From an uncultured Clostridia bacterium (lineage in GTDB: Bacteria; Bacillota; Clostridia; Christensenellales; Aristaeellaceae), in the NCBI GenBank assembly GCA_947165425.1, contig CAMVAJ010000006.1:1-60627 (forward strand): a DNA stretch of 60,627 nt, read 5' to 3'. Positions 53,025 to 60,627 of the stretch are shown here, piece by piece. The notes under the pieces are model-generated. The model ran no database searches, was not told the DNA's origin, and saw only the letters and a list, made by a program, of their open reading frames with translations. Each line of letters opens with the position of its first letter. Positions within the stretch are counted from its first letter, which is position 1. Made by a program: the position numbers and the translations under genes.

Positions 53025-54125
53025 TCAGAAGATCCGGACCGGGAGCACCAGGTAGAGGAAGCTGTCGTTCTCCTTCGACACGATGACGCACGGGTTGACG
53101 GGGCTGTTGAACTTCATGCACAGCTCGTCCTCCTCCACGTTTCGGATCACGTCGATGATGTACTTCGCGTTGAAGGCGATCTCCAGCGGCGCGCCGACCA
53201 CCGCCGCGCTGACCTCCTCCCGGACGTCGCCCATCTCCGCCTTGGAGGAGATCGTCACGCTGTTCTCCCCGATGTTCAGGCGGATCAGGTTGTTCTTTCC
53301 CTCCTTTGCCACCAGGCTGGCCCGGTCGATGGCGTCCATCATGGCCTGCCGGTTGACGAGTATCTCGGTGGCGAAGGCGCCGGGCACGATGCGCTCATAG
53401 TCGATGAACTCGCCCTTCATCAGCACGGTGGAGACCTTGGTCCCGCCGAAGGACAGGGACAGATACCCGCTGTCGAAGCGCAGCTCGCAGCTCTCCTCCT
53501 GGTCGGGGAGGATCTTGTTGATCTCGTTGATCACGCGCCCCGGCACGACGATCTTCTTCGCGCCGCCCTCAAAGGAGCCGTTCTGCTTCTGGATCGCCAT
53601 GCGGAAGCCGTCCAGCGCCACCAGGCTCAGCCGGTCCTCGCGGATGTCGAAGAGCGTGCCCGTCAGGATCTTCCGGCTCTCGTCGGTCGCCTGGGCAAAC
53701 CAGGAGCCGCTGATCATCCGGTGCAGGCTGTTCATCGGCAGGCGGATCACGTTCTCCGTCGGGTCGTCCCCCAGCACGGGATACTCCATGGCGTTGAAGG
53801 CCACCAAATTGGAGCGGGAGGAGAGGCAGCGCACCGTGGCCCGCTCGTTCTCGCCCACCGTGACGCTCATCACGCCCTGGGGCAGACGGCGGACCAGATC
53901 GTTCATGAGCCTGCCGGGCAGCACGACGCTCCCCGCCTCCTTGATCTCCGCCTCCACCCGCGTCTGGATGTTCAGCGCCCCGTCGGAGCAGGTCAGCACG
54001 ACCGCGTCCTCGTCGGACTGGATCAGGACGCCGTTAAAAATCTCCCGCGCGGCCCGGGCCGGGATCGCCCTGGTAACCATATTCAGGCCTTCGATCATCG
54101 CCGCAACGTTGGTTGAGAATTGCAT
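53025..54125 (-). CDS. dnaN: DNA polymerase III beta sliding clamp
   Basis: 366 residues, three topologically equal clamp domains. N-terminal MQFSTNVAAMIEGLNMVTRAIPAR and the C-terminal clamp signature YLVLPVRI. The start at 54125 (CAGGAGGACACCGAC before ATG) is preferred over longer frames that would read into the DnaA-box region. First gene of dnaN-recF, reading away from the probable origin. Confidence 0.96.
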   Translation of the reverse strand: MQFSTNVAAMIEGLNMVTRAIPARAAREIFNGVLIQSDEDAVVLTCSDGALNIQTRVEAEIKEAGSVVLPGRLMNDLVRRLPQGVMSVTVGENERATVRCLSSRSNLVAFNAMEYPVLGDDPTENVIRLPMNSLHRMISGSWFAQATDESRKILTGTLFDIREDRLSLVALDGFRMAIQKQNGSFEGGAKKIVVPGRVINEINKILPDQEESCELRFDSGYLSLSFGGTKVSTVLMKGEFIDYERIVPGAFATEILVNRQAMMDAIDRASLVAKEGKNNLIRLNIGENSVTISSKAEMGDVREEVSAAVVGAPLEIAFNAKYIIDVIRNVEEDELCMKFNSPVNPCVIVSKENDSFLYLVLPVRIF

Positions 54126-54184
54126 GTCGGTGTCCTCCTGTTGTGATACGAAATGAATAAGAATATCGTCATTGTAGTAGGGGC

Positions 54185-54552
54185 TGTGGAAGGTGTGGAT
54201 TTCCGGCGCTTCCGTTGTCAGGCCGAAGCTTTCCGGGAAGAAGGGCTGTGGATGGGCTTTGGACGGAGCCGGGCGTGCATGTGGATGATTCCTTGCTCCG
54301 GCGGAGAAAACGGCTTTTCGCGGGACCGCCAGCTGTTTTTGTCCCAATCTCACCCAACGGAAGTATTCGATCGACAAGGGAAAAATCCTGCTGAAAGCGA
54401 CCCTGAAAGGACAAAAATGTGGAAAAGCGGACGGGCGAATGTGAACATTTGTGTAAACTATCCACATTTTCCACAGCTGTGTACGGCAAATCTGTGGAAA
54501 AGTCATCCAAAACGGCGCTTGGCTTTGCGGGAGCGGAAAAAAGTTATCCACA
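54185..54552. other. Probable chromosomal origin (oriC) with DnaA boxes
   Basis: Nine DnaA-box-like nonamers: a perfect TTATCCACA (54544-54552); CTATCCACA (54458-54466); TTTTCCACA (54467-54475); and the reverse forms TGTGGAAGG (54185), TGTGGATTT (54194), TGTGGATGG (54247), TGTGGATGA (54280), TGTGGAAAA (54418) and TGTGGAAAA (54493). They fill the gap between dnaN and smc. The most AT-rich part is around 54410-54475. Confidence 0.75.
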
Positions 54553-54574
54553 GATTGGGCGCCCTCGCGGGCCC

Positions 54575-57500
54575 TTATTCCGCGTCCTCCTTCCAGTCCT
54601 GGAGGCTGACGGAGACCATCTTGGAGACGCCCTGCTCCTCCATGGAGACCCCGTAGAGGGCGTTGCAGCGCTCCATGGTGCCCTTGCGGTGGGTGATCAC
54701 GATGAACTGGGTGTCGGTGGAATACTCCTTCAGATAGTCGGCGTAGTAGCCGATGTTCGCGTCGTCGAGGGCGGCCTCGATCTCGTCGAGGATGCAGAAG
54801 GGCGTGGGCTTGAGCTTGAGCATGGCGAAGAGGATGGCGATGGCTGTCAGCGCCCGCTCGCCGCCCGAGAGCAGGGAGAGGAGCTGCAGCTTCTTTCCCG
54901 GTGGCTGGGCGTTGATCTCGATGCCGCAGTTGAGGGGGTCGTCCTCATCCATGAGCATCAGGTCCGCGTGGCCGCCGCCGAAGAGGCGCGTGAAGGTCTC
55001 GGAGAAGTAGACCTGCAGCTTGGAGAAATGCTCCGTGAAGGTGACGCGCATCTCCTCCAGCAGGCGCTTGATCAGCTCCCGGAGGTCCTTCTCTGCGGTC
55101 TTCAGATCCTGCTGTTGGGTGGTCAGCTCGTCGAAGCGGGCCTTGGTGGCCGCGTACTCCTCCATGGCGTTCAGGTTGATGCTGCCCAGGCCCTTGATCT
55201 CCGTGGAGAGCTCCTTCACGCGGCGGTCGGCGTCGCGCTCCTTAAAGCCCTCCGCGATGCGGAAGGGCTCCGCGCCGGCGTAGGTCAGCTCGTAGGTGTT
55301 CCAGATCCGCTCCTGCAGGCTGTGCAGGTCGCTGTCCGCGCGGCTGCGAGCCAGCTCGGCCTTGTGCTGCGCCTCGCTGTCCCGGTCGTGGGCGGCGTGG
55401 AGCTCGTCGATGGCGCGCAGGAGCTCGGCCAGGCGGCGCTGCTCGCCGCTGCGCTTGTCCTCCTGCTGGTCCAGCTCCCGCTGGCGGACGCCCTGGGCGG
55501 CTTGCAGCTGCTCCAGCTCCGCGCCGGCCTGTTTCATCAGCTCCTGATCCTGCTCGTCCTCCCGGGCCATGTCGCCGAGCTGCCGCTCCCGGAGCGCGCG
55601 CTCGGCCAGCAGGGTCTGCCGCTCCTGCTCGCGGTGGCTGTTGTCCAGCTGGAGCATCTCCAGCGCGTGTCGCGCGTCGGAGGCGGAGAGGGTCAGGCGC
55701 ATCACGTCGTCGGTGGCGTGCTGGGCGGCGATGCGGGCCTTGAGCACCTCCTGCTGGAGGCGTTCGGTCTCCTGCTCCGCCGCGGCCTCGTCGAAGCGGG
55801 CGTCCCCGCCGGTGCGGTTCAGCTCCTCCAGCTGGGCGGAGATGTCCTTCATCTGCTCGGAGAGCTGCTCCTGGGCCATGGTCAGCTGGGAGACGCGCTC
55901 CCGGTGGGCCTCCAGCTCCGCGGTGGCGCGCTCCATGTGCTCCTGCTCGCGGGCGACGGCGATCTCCTGCTGGTGGAGGGCGTCGAGGGCCTCCGCCACG
56001 GCGGTCTTCTGCTGATCCTTGCGCTGCTGGGCGTCGATCAGCTTTTGCTTCAGATTGTCAAAGGTGACCTTCCCCTCGCGCAGGCGCTGGGTCAGCTCCT
56101 TCAGCTCCCGCTCCCGGCTGAGAAGGTTGACCATGCGGGACTGGGCGGAGCCGCCGGTCATCGAGCCGCCGGTGTGCATCACGTCGCCGGTCAGAGTGAC
56201 GAGCCGGAAGGCGTGGTTCCCCGCGTTCATGATCGGGATGCCGTGGTCGAGGTTGTCCGCGATGACGGTGCGGCCCAGGAGGTTATCCACAATCGGCCGG
56301 TACTCCGGCGCGCACTGCACCAGCTCTGAGGCCACGCCGATGCACCCGGGCATGGACAGCACGCGGCGCTCCTGGGCGGTGAGCGTCTTGCCGCGCACGG
56401 CGTCCATGGGGAGGAAGGTAGCCCGGCCCAGCCGGTTCTGCCGCAGGTAGGCGATGATCTCCTTGGCCGTCTCCTGCCGGTCGGTGACGATGTTCTGCTG
56501 GGCGGCGCCCAGGGCCATGTCGACCGCGGTCTCGATCTCCCTCGGCACGGTGATCAGCTGGGCCAGGACGCCCCTGACGCCGGAAATCCGCTGCTCCCGG
56601 GCGTGCTGCACCGCGTGGCGGACGGACTGCTGATAGCCCTCCATCTCGCGGGTCATCTCGTCCAGCAGCTTCCATCTGGTCTGGGTGTTCTGCAGCTCGG
56701 TGGAGAGGCGCTCCGCCTCGGCGCGGACGCGGATCACCTCCGCGTCCAGGCGCTCCAGCTCCGCCTGGGCGTCGCGATGGGCGGCGGCGCAGTCCTCCTG
56801 GGTTTTCAGCTCGCTGAGGAGCTGCTCCTTGGTCTCCGAGAGACGGGCGTCCAGCGCCTCCCCGTCGGCGTCCAGCTCCCCGCGGCTGTCGCTGAGCTCG
56901 CGCAGGCGGGCCTCCATCTGGGAGCGCATGGTGTTCAGGCGCGTCTGGTCGTTCTGCAGGGCGGAGGAGCGGTTCATCGCGCGGATGATCTGTTCCTTGT
57001 GCTCCTCCAGGGCGTTCTCCGCGTGCGAGAGGGCGTCGGAGGTTTTCTCCTCGCGGGTCTTCGCCTCCCCGAGGGCCTTCTCTGTCTGCCCGATCTCCTC
57101 CGTCTGGCGCGTCAGGTCCCCCTGGGTGGCGTGGCTGGCCCGGTCCAGCTCCTCCATCCGCCGGCGGGCGGCCTCCTCGGTCTCCGCCAGCTGGGTCCGG
57201 CGCTGGGCGCGGTTGGCAATTCGGTTCTCGATCTGCGCGGCGCGGGTCTGCTGGGCGTGGACGAGATCGGTGGCCTGCATGAGCGCCTCCCGCGCTTGTC
57301 GGATCAGTCCGTCCATCTCGGCGATCCGCTCCTGGCAGGCGTCGCGCTTCAGGCTCTGGTCGGCGAGGTGGGTCTCTGAGTCTGCCAGCACTTGGCGCAG
57401 GTTGTCCAGCTCCTGGTCCAGCTCCTTGAGCCGGTTCTGCAGCCGGTCTGAGCGGACGAGGAAGAGCGTCAAATCGAGGCCCTTCATCTCGTCGAAGAGC

Positions 57501-58150
57501 TCGAGGTAGCGCCGCGCGGCCCGGCTTTGCTCCTCCAGGGGAGAGAGCTGCCGCGAGAGCTCGTCGAGAATGTCCTCCACGCGGGAGAGGTTATCCAGCG
57601 TGCGGGCGAGGCGCTTGTCGGCCTCCTCCTTGCGGACCTTGAATTTGACGATGCCGGCGGCCTCCTCGAAGACCTGCCGCCGGTCCTCGGACTTGCGGGA
57701 GAGGATCTCGTCGATGCGGCCCTGGCCGATGATGGAGTAGCCCTCCTTGCCGATGCCCGTGTCGCGGAAGAGATCGATCACGTCCCGCAGGCGGCAGGAG
57801 GAGCCGTTGAGAAAATAGTCGCTCTGGCCGGAGCGGTAGACCCGGCGGGTGACCATGATCTCCGCGAAATCCAGATTCAGCGCGTGGTCCTCGTTGTCGA
57901 AGACGAGGGAGACCTCGCAGTAGCTCAGCGGCTTGCGCTTCTGCGTGCCGTTAAAAATCACGTCGGACATGCTCGCGCCGCGCAGATTCTTCGGGCTCTG
58001 CTCTCCGAGCACCCAGCGCACGGCGTCGCCGATGTTGCTCTTGCCGGAGCCGTTGGGGCCCACGATGCCCGTGATGCCCTCGCCCACCACGATCTCCGTC
58101 CGGGTGGGAAAGGACTTGAAGCCGTACAAAACCAGTTTTTTCAGGCGCAT
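54575..58150 (-). CDS. smc: Chromosome segregation protein SMC
   Basis: 1191 residues, full length. Walker A GPNGSGKSN (32-40), long coiled coil, hinge (about 515-640; GVRGVLAQLI, ALGAAQQNIV, GGSMTGGS), second coiled coil, ABC signature LSGGERALTAIAILFA and Walker B FCILDEIEAALDDAN. Condensin core that organises the newly copied origin region. ATG at 58150 is preferred; the frame extends upstream without a start context. Partner genes scpA and scpB are not in the window. Confidence 0.97.
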   Translation of the reverse strand: MRLKKLVLYGFKSFPTRTEIVVGEGITGIVGPNGSGKSNIGDAVRWVLGEQSPKNLRGASMSDVIFNGTQKRKPLSYCEVSLVFDNEDHALNLDFAEIMVTRRVYRSGQSDYFLNGSSCRLRDVIDLFRDTGIGKEGYSIIGQGRIDEILSRKSEDRRQVFEEAAGIVKFKVRKEEADKRLARTLDNLSRVEDILDELSRQLSPLEEQSRAARRYLELFDEMKGLDLTLFLVRSDRLQNRLKELDQELDNLRQVLADSETHLADQSLKRDACQERIAEMDGLIRQAREALMQATDLVHAQQTRAAQIENRIANRAQRRTQLAETEEAARRRMEELDRASHATQGDLTRQTEEIGQTEKALGEAKTREEKTSDALSHAENALEEHKEQIIRAMNRSSALQNDQTRLNTMRSQMEARLRELSDSRGELDADGEALDARLSETKEQLLSELKTQEDCAAAHRDAQAELERLDAEVIRVRAEAERLSTELQNTQTRWKLLDEMTREMEGYQQSVRHAVQHAREQRISGVRGVLAQLITVPREIETAVDMALGAAQQNIVTDRQETAKEIIAYLRQNRLGRATFLPMDAVRGKTLTAQERRVLSMPGCIGVASELVQCAPEYRPIVDNLLGRTVIADNLDHGIPIMNAGNHAFRLVTLTGDVMHTGGSMTGGSAQSRMVNLLSRERELKELTQRLREGKVTFDNLKQKLIDAQQRKDQQKTAVAEALDALHQQEIAVAREQEHMERATAELEAHRERVSQLTMAQEQLSEQMKDISAQLEELNRTGGDARFDEAAAEQETERLQQEVLKARIAAQHATDDVMRLTLSASDARHALEMLQLDNSHREQERQTLLAERALRERQLGDMAREDEQDQELMKQAGAELEQLQAAQGVRQRELDQQEDKRSGEQRRLAELLRAIDELHAAHDRDSEAQHKAELARSRADSDLHSLQERIWNTYELTYAGAEPFRIAEGFKERDADRRVKELSTEIKGLGSINLNAMEEYAATKARFDELTTQQQDLKTAEKDLRELIKRLLEEMRVTFTEHFSKLQVYFSETFTRLFGGGHADLMLMDEDDPLNCGIEINAQPPGKKLQLLSLLSGGERALTAIAILFAMLKLKPTPFCILDEIEAALDDANIGYYADYLKEYSTDTQFIVITHRKGTMERCNALYGVSMEEQGVSKMVSVSLQDWKEDAE

Positions 58151-58197
58151 GCGCTCTTCCGACCTCCAGGGAAAATTCTGAGAATGACAACGCTCGG

Positions 58198-58226
58198 ATT
58201 TTACCACAGATAGCAGAGGAAGGCAA
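58198..58226 (-). promoter_or_regulatory. Promoter of smc
   Basis: TTGCCT (58226-58221), 17 bases, TAAAAT (58203-58198) on the minus strand. Confidence 0.7.
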
Positions 58227-58260
58227 ATATTTCTTGGCGGGCGCGGGGTTTGAAAATCGT

Positions 58261-58289
58261 TTGACATTCCCTATTAGATCAGGTAAAAT
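58261..58289 (+). promoter_or_regulatory. Promoter of the DRTGG-hydrogenase operon
   Basis: TTGACA (58261-58266), 17 bases, TAAAAT (58284-58289), divergent from smc. Confidence 0.8.
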
Positions 58290-58322
58290 ACCGCCAGAAA
58301 CCATCGGCGAGGTGAATAGGAT

Positions 58323-58697
58323 ATGACGATCCGTGACATGGTGGACATACTCAAGGCGAGGGTGCTGCTGGGGGAGGACAAGCTGGAGACGCCGGTCTAC
58401 ACAGCCTGCTGCTCCGACCTGATGAGCGATGTGCTCGCCTTTGTGGACGAGAAAACGGTGCTGATCACCGGGCTGACCAATCCCCATGTGGTGCGCACCA
58501 GCGAGATGCTGGATCTGAAGTGCCTGGTCTTCGCGCGCGGAAAGGTGCCCTCGGAGGAGATCCTCGAGGCGGCGGCGGAGCAGGGGCTGGTGGTGATCAC
58601 GACCAAGGCCACGGCCTTCAGCGCCTGCGGCATGCTCTATGAGAAGGGCCTGCGCGGCGTGCCGGTCCCCCTGGAGTGGGGCGCGGAGGAGGCGTAA
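58323..58697 (+). CDS. DRTGG-domain protein
   Basis: 124 residues, a lone DRTGG domain (MVDILKARVLLGEDKLE, AFVDEKTVLITGLTNPHVVRTSEML, GLVVITTKATAFSACGMLYEKGL). Such domains are regulatory, often next to CBS or kinase modules. First gene of an operon whose other members are an anti-sigma-like ATPase and a sensory hydrogenase homologue, a grouping I know from other clostridia. Probably part of a redox- or hydrogen-sensing relay. Confidence 0.85.
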   Translation: MTIRDMVDILKARVLLGEDKLETPVYTACCSDLMSDVLAFVDEKTVLITGLTNPHVVRTSEMLDLKCLVFARGKVPSEEILEAAAEQGLVVITTKATAFSACGMLYEKGLRGVPVPLEWGAEEA

Positions 58698-58699
58698 GC

Positions 58700-59125
58700 A
58701 TGGAAGCGTTGATCCACGCGAGCTATCCCGTGGCCTCCGCCGACTATGTCAGCGCGGGCCGCGCCAGCGCGGACATCAAGAAGCGCCTCAAGCAGCTGGG
58801 CGTGGGCGGCGATGTCCTGCGCCGGGTGGCGGTCGCCTCCTACGAGGTGGAGCTGAATTTGGTGATCCACTCCATGGGCGGCCATCTGGATCTGGATGTC
58901 TATCCGGACCAGGTGGTGCTGGTCTCGGCGGATATCGGCCCGGGCATCCCGGACCTGTCCCTGGCGATGCGGGAGGGCTGGTCCACCGCCAACGAGGAGG
59001 CCCGGTCCCTGGGCTTCGGCGCGGGCATGGGCCTGCCGAACATGAAGCGCAACGCCGACGACTTCAATATCCAGAGCGAGGTCGGCAAGGGAACCACCAT
59101 CACGATGGGTTTCAAGCTGGCCTGA
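58700..59125 (+). CDS. Anti-sigma-factor-type GHKL ATPase/kinase
   Basis: 141 residues from ATG 58700 (GGAGGAGG 7 bases upstream, 2 bases after the DRTGG stop). A lone HATPase_c domain: SYEVELNLVIHS (N box), DIGPGIPD (G1) and GFGAGMGLPNMK (G2). RsbW/SpoIIAB-like proteins use this fold to phosphorylate anti-anti-sigma partners. No partner of that kind is visible, so its substrate may be the neighbouring proteins or DNA-regulatory factors elsewhere. Confidence 0.88.
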   Translation: MEALIHASYPVASADYVSAGRASADIKKRLKQLGVGGDVLRRVAVASYEVELNLVIHSMGGHLDLDVYPDQVVLVSADIGPGIPDLSLAMREGWSTANEEARSLGFGAGMGLPNMKRNADDFNIQSEVGKGTTITMGFKLA

Positions 59126-59178
59126 GCTGAGCCGTTTCAACGCGGCATTTTCATTGCAAAGAGGGAGGGTTGACAGCC

Positions 59179-60483
59179 ATGAGCGAAGCTGCCCGCTACC
59201 ATTCTGTCCGGCTGGACGTGGAGCGCTGCCGCGGCTGCACCAACTGTCTGAAACACTGCCCCACCGAGGCGATCCGCGTTCGGGGCGGCAGGGCCCATAT
59301 CATCGACAGTCTCTGTATCGACTGCGGAGAGTGCATCCGCATCTGTGATTACCACGCGAAGATCGCGGTGACGGACCCGCTGGCGGATATCCAGCGGTTC
59401 AAGTACAAAATTGCCCTGCCGGCGCCGACCCTCTACGGGCAGTTCCGGGGCCTGCGCAAGACGGTCTACGTGCTGGAGGCGCTGCGGAAGGTGGGCTTTG
59501 ACGACGTGTTCGAGGTGGCCCGGGGCGCGGATATCGTCACCCGCGCCATCCGCGAGCGTCTGCGGGATCCTATGCTGCCCCGGCCTGTGATCTCCTCGGC
59601 CTGCCCCGCGGTGGTGCGGCTGATTCAGGTGCGTTTTCCGGAGCTGCTGGACCACGTGATCGACATCCGGCAGCCGATGGAGGTGGCCGCCCGGGTGGCG
59701 CGGATGGAGTTCTGCAAGAAGCACGGCGTCCAGCCGGAGGAGGTCGGATGCTTTTTCATCACGCCCTGCCCGGCGAAGATGACCGCCATCCACCGGCCCA
59801 TCGGCCAGCAGAAATCTGATTTGGACGGCGCGATCTCGATCATGGAGATTTACGGCGAGCTCCTGCCCCATGTGGAGAAGATGCAGAGCGATCCGGACTT
59901 CGTTCCGGCGACGGGGTATGGGGTGGCCTGGGCCTCCTCCAACGGCGAGGCGAACGCGGTCTGCCCCGAGTCCTCCCTCTCGGTGGACGGCATCCCGAAC
60001 GTCATCCGCGTGCTGGAGGAGGTGGAGAACGAGAAGCTCTCCACCCTGCGCTATCTGGAGGGGAACGCCTGCATCGGCGGCTGCGTGGGCGGCGCGCTGA
60101 CCTTTGAGAACAACTATGTGGCCAAGGCCGCCATCCGCCAGCTCGTGGCCGCGATGCCCAAGGAGCACCCGGACAAGGCGGTGCCCGCCTCGATGCTGAC
60201 CAAGTATCCCACGCGCAACGACGCCCCCTACGAGGCGAGCGCCGCCATGCGCCTGGACGACAATCTGATCGCCGCGATGCAGAAGATGAACCGCATGAAC
60301 CAGATCCTCGAGACCCTCCCCGGCTACGACTGCGGCTCCTGCGGCTCCCCGACCTGCAAGACCTTCGCCGAGGACATCGTCCGCGGCTACTGCACGGAGA
60401 TGGACTGCGTCCACCTGATGAAAGAAAAAATCCGCTCCATGGCCCAGGAGATGGTCGCCCTCGCGCAGACGGTGAGGGAGTGA
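59179..60483 (+). CDS. Sensory-type [FeFe]-hydrogenase homologue
   Basis: 434 residues, ATG 9 bases after GGAGGG. Two N-terminal 4Fe-4S motifs (CRGCTNCLKHC and CIDCGECIRIC), then a hydrogenase large-chain core. H-cluster loops: L1 SSACP (usual TSCCP), L2 TPCPAK, L3 NACIGGCVGG. All four cluster cysteines are kept, but the proton-relay cysteine of L1 is alanine, as in sensory (HydS-like) hydrogenases. The C-terminus has a further DCGSCGSPTC iron-sulfur motif. Cytoplasmic; it likely reports hydrogen or redox state to the two upstream gene products. Confidence 0.88.
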   Translation: MSEAARYHSVRLDVERCRGCTNCLKHCPTEAIRVRGGRAHIIDSLCIDCGECIRICDYHAKIAVTDPLADIQRFKYKIALPAPTLYGQFRGLRKTVYVLEALRKVGFDDVFEVARGADIVTRAIRERLRDPMLPRPVISSACPAVVRLIQVRFPELLDHVIDIRQPMEVAARVARMEFCKKHGVQPEEVGCFFITPCPAKMTAIHRPIGQQKSDLDGAISIMEIYGELLPHVEKMQSDPDFVPATGYGVAWASSNGEANAVCPESSLSVDGIPNVIRVLEEVENEKLSTLRYLEGNACIGGCVGGALTFENNYVAKAAIRQLVAAMPKEHPDKAVPASMLTKYPTRNDAPYEASAAMRLDDNLIAAMQKMNRMNQILETLPGYDCGSCGSPTCKTFAEDIVRGYCTEMDCVHLMKEKIRSMAQEMVALAQTVRE

Positions 60484-60489
60484 TATACA

Positions 60490-60594
60490 ATGAAAAGACG
60501 GTTCGGATGGATCCTTCTGCTGGCGGCGGTTCTCTGCCTCGCGGCCGCCGCTGCGGAGACGGAGGGGGATTTCAAGTTTGAAGCATTCAATTAA
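60490..60594 (+). CDS. Tiny exported peptide, 34 aa
   Basis: ATG 6 bases after the hydrogenase stop, with GGGAG 9 bases upstream. The product is a signal sequence (KRRFGWILLLAAVLCLAAAA) followed by only ETEGDFKFEAFN. It may be a secreted peptide, a truncated gene, or a chance frame. The remaining 33 bases hold no further gene. Confidence 0.4.
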   Translation: MKRRFGWILLLAAVLCLAAAAAETEGDFKFEAFN

Positions 60595-60627
60595 CGACCC
60601 ACCGGAGAGAAAGGCAACACAAACAAA

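Overview
The window reads as one contiguous piece of a GC-rich Firmicutes chromosome, most likely an anaerobic, gut- or rumen-type clostridium. Reasons: CtsR-ClpC stress control, AgrC/AgrA-type two-component systems, an ECF sigma factor with a zinc-finger anti-sigma, PPDK, a sensory-type [FeFe]-hydrogenase homologue, strong AGGAGG ribosome sites, and consensus -35/-10 promoters with 16-17 bp spacers. No rRNA, tRNA or CRISPR array was seen. The taxon cannot be fixed from sequence reading alone.

Layout. 0-4 kb: a small mobile-element-like ORF, then a leftward nrfA-resB-ccsA operon (nitrite-ammonifying pentahaem cytochrome plus a two-protein system II haem ligation machine). 4-6.1 kb: a large serine recombinase. 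6.2-32.5 kb: the accessory core. It holds an unusual exported SGNH-LRR-SGNH protein and two tandem versions of one module. Each module is a LytTR response regulator, an AgrC-like kinase, a secreted domain-swapped GH3 enzyme, an Ig/Flg_new/CBM-like binding protein and a GH3 enzyme with a membrane segment at each end. Module A has an extra GH3 lipoprotein. A ~100-residue domain carried at the C-terminus of the recombinase recurs as free-standing ORFs after each module, so three copies bracket the two modules. In both modules the first GH3 gene has a promoter with two direct repeats 21 bp apart, and the second repeat starts 40 bp before the -10 in both. I read these as the operators of the adjacent LytTR regulators.

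32.9-38.4 kb: a lipoprotein, a membrane protein, an ECF sigma/anti-sigma pair with an apparent autoregulated promoter, a coiled-coil protein and a GT2 glycosyltransferase. 38.7-41.8 kb: ctsR-clpC with a CtsR operator and without mcsAB. 42.2-42.6 kb: a compact candidate type I toxin-antitoxin locus. It has a 40-residue peptide ORF whose Shine-Dalgarno is shut in a GAAA-capped hairpin, and a convergent antisense RNA with its own consensus promoter and terminator. 42.7-54 kb: peptidoglycan-binding protein, ACT protein, ppk1, ppdK, PHP phosphoesterase, rsmG, ydcF-like gene, recF and dnaN.

54.2-54.6 kb holds nine DnaA-box-like sites between dnaN and smc, a probable oriC without an adjacent dnaA. 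58.3-60.6 kb is a DRTGG / anti-sigma-type ATPase / sensory [FeFe]-hydrogenase-like operon ending in a tiny exported peptide.

How the accessory genes fit together (inference): the two Agr-type systems each switch on a surface set of beta-glycosidases and a binding protein for glycan or glycoside trimming. The SGNH protein may add or remove acyl groups. The repeated recombinase tail suggests the modules were duplicated or assembled by recombination.
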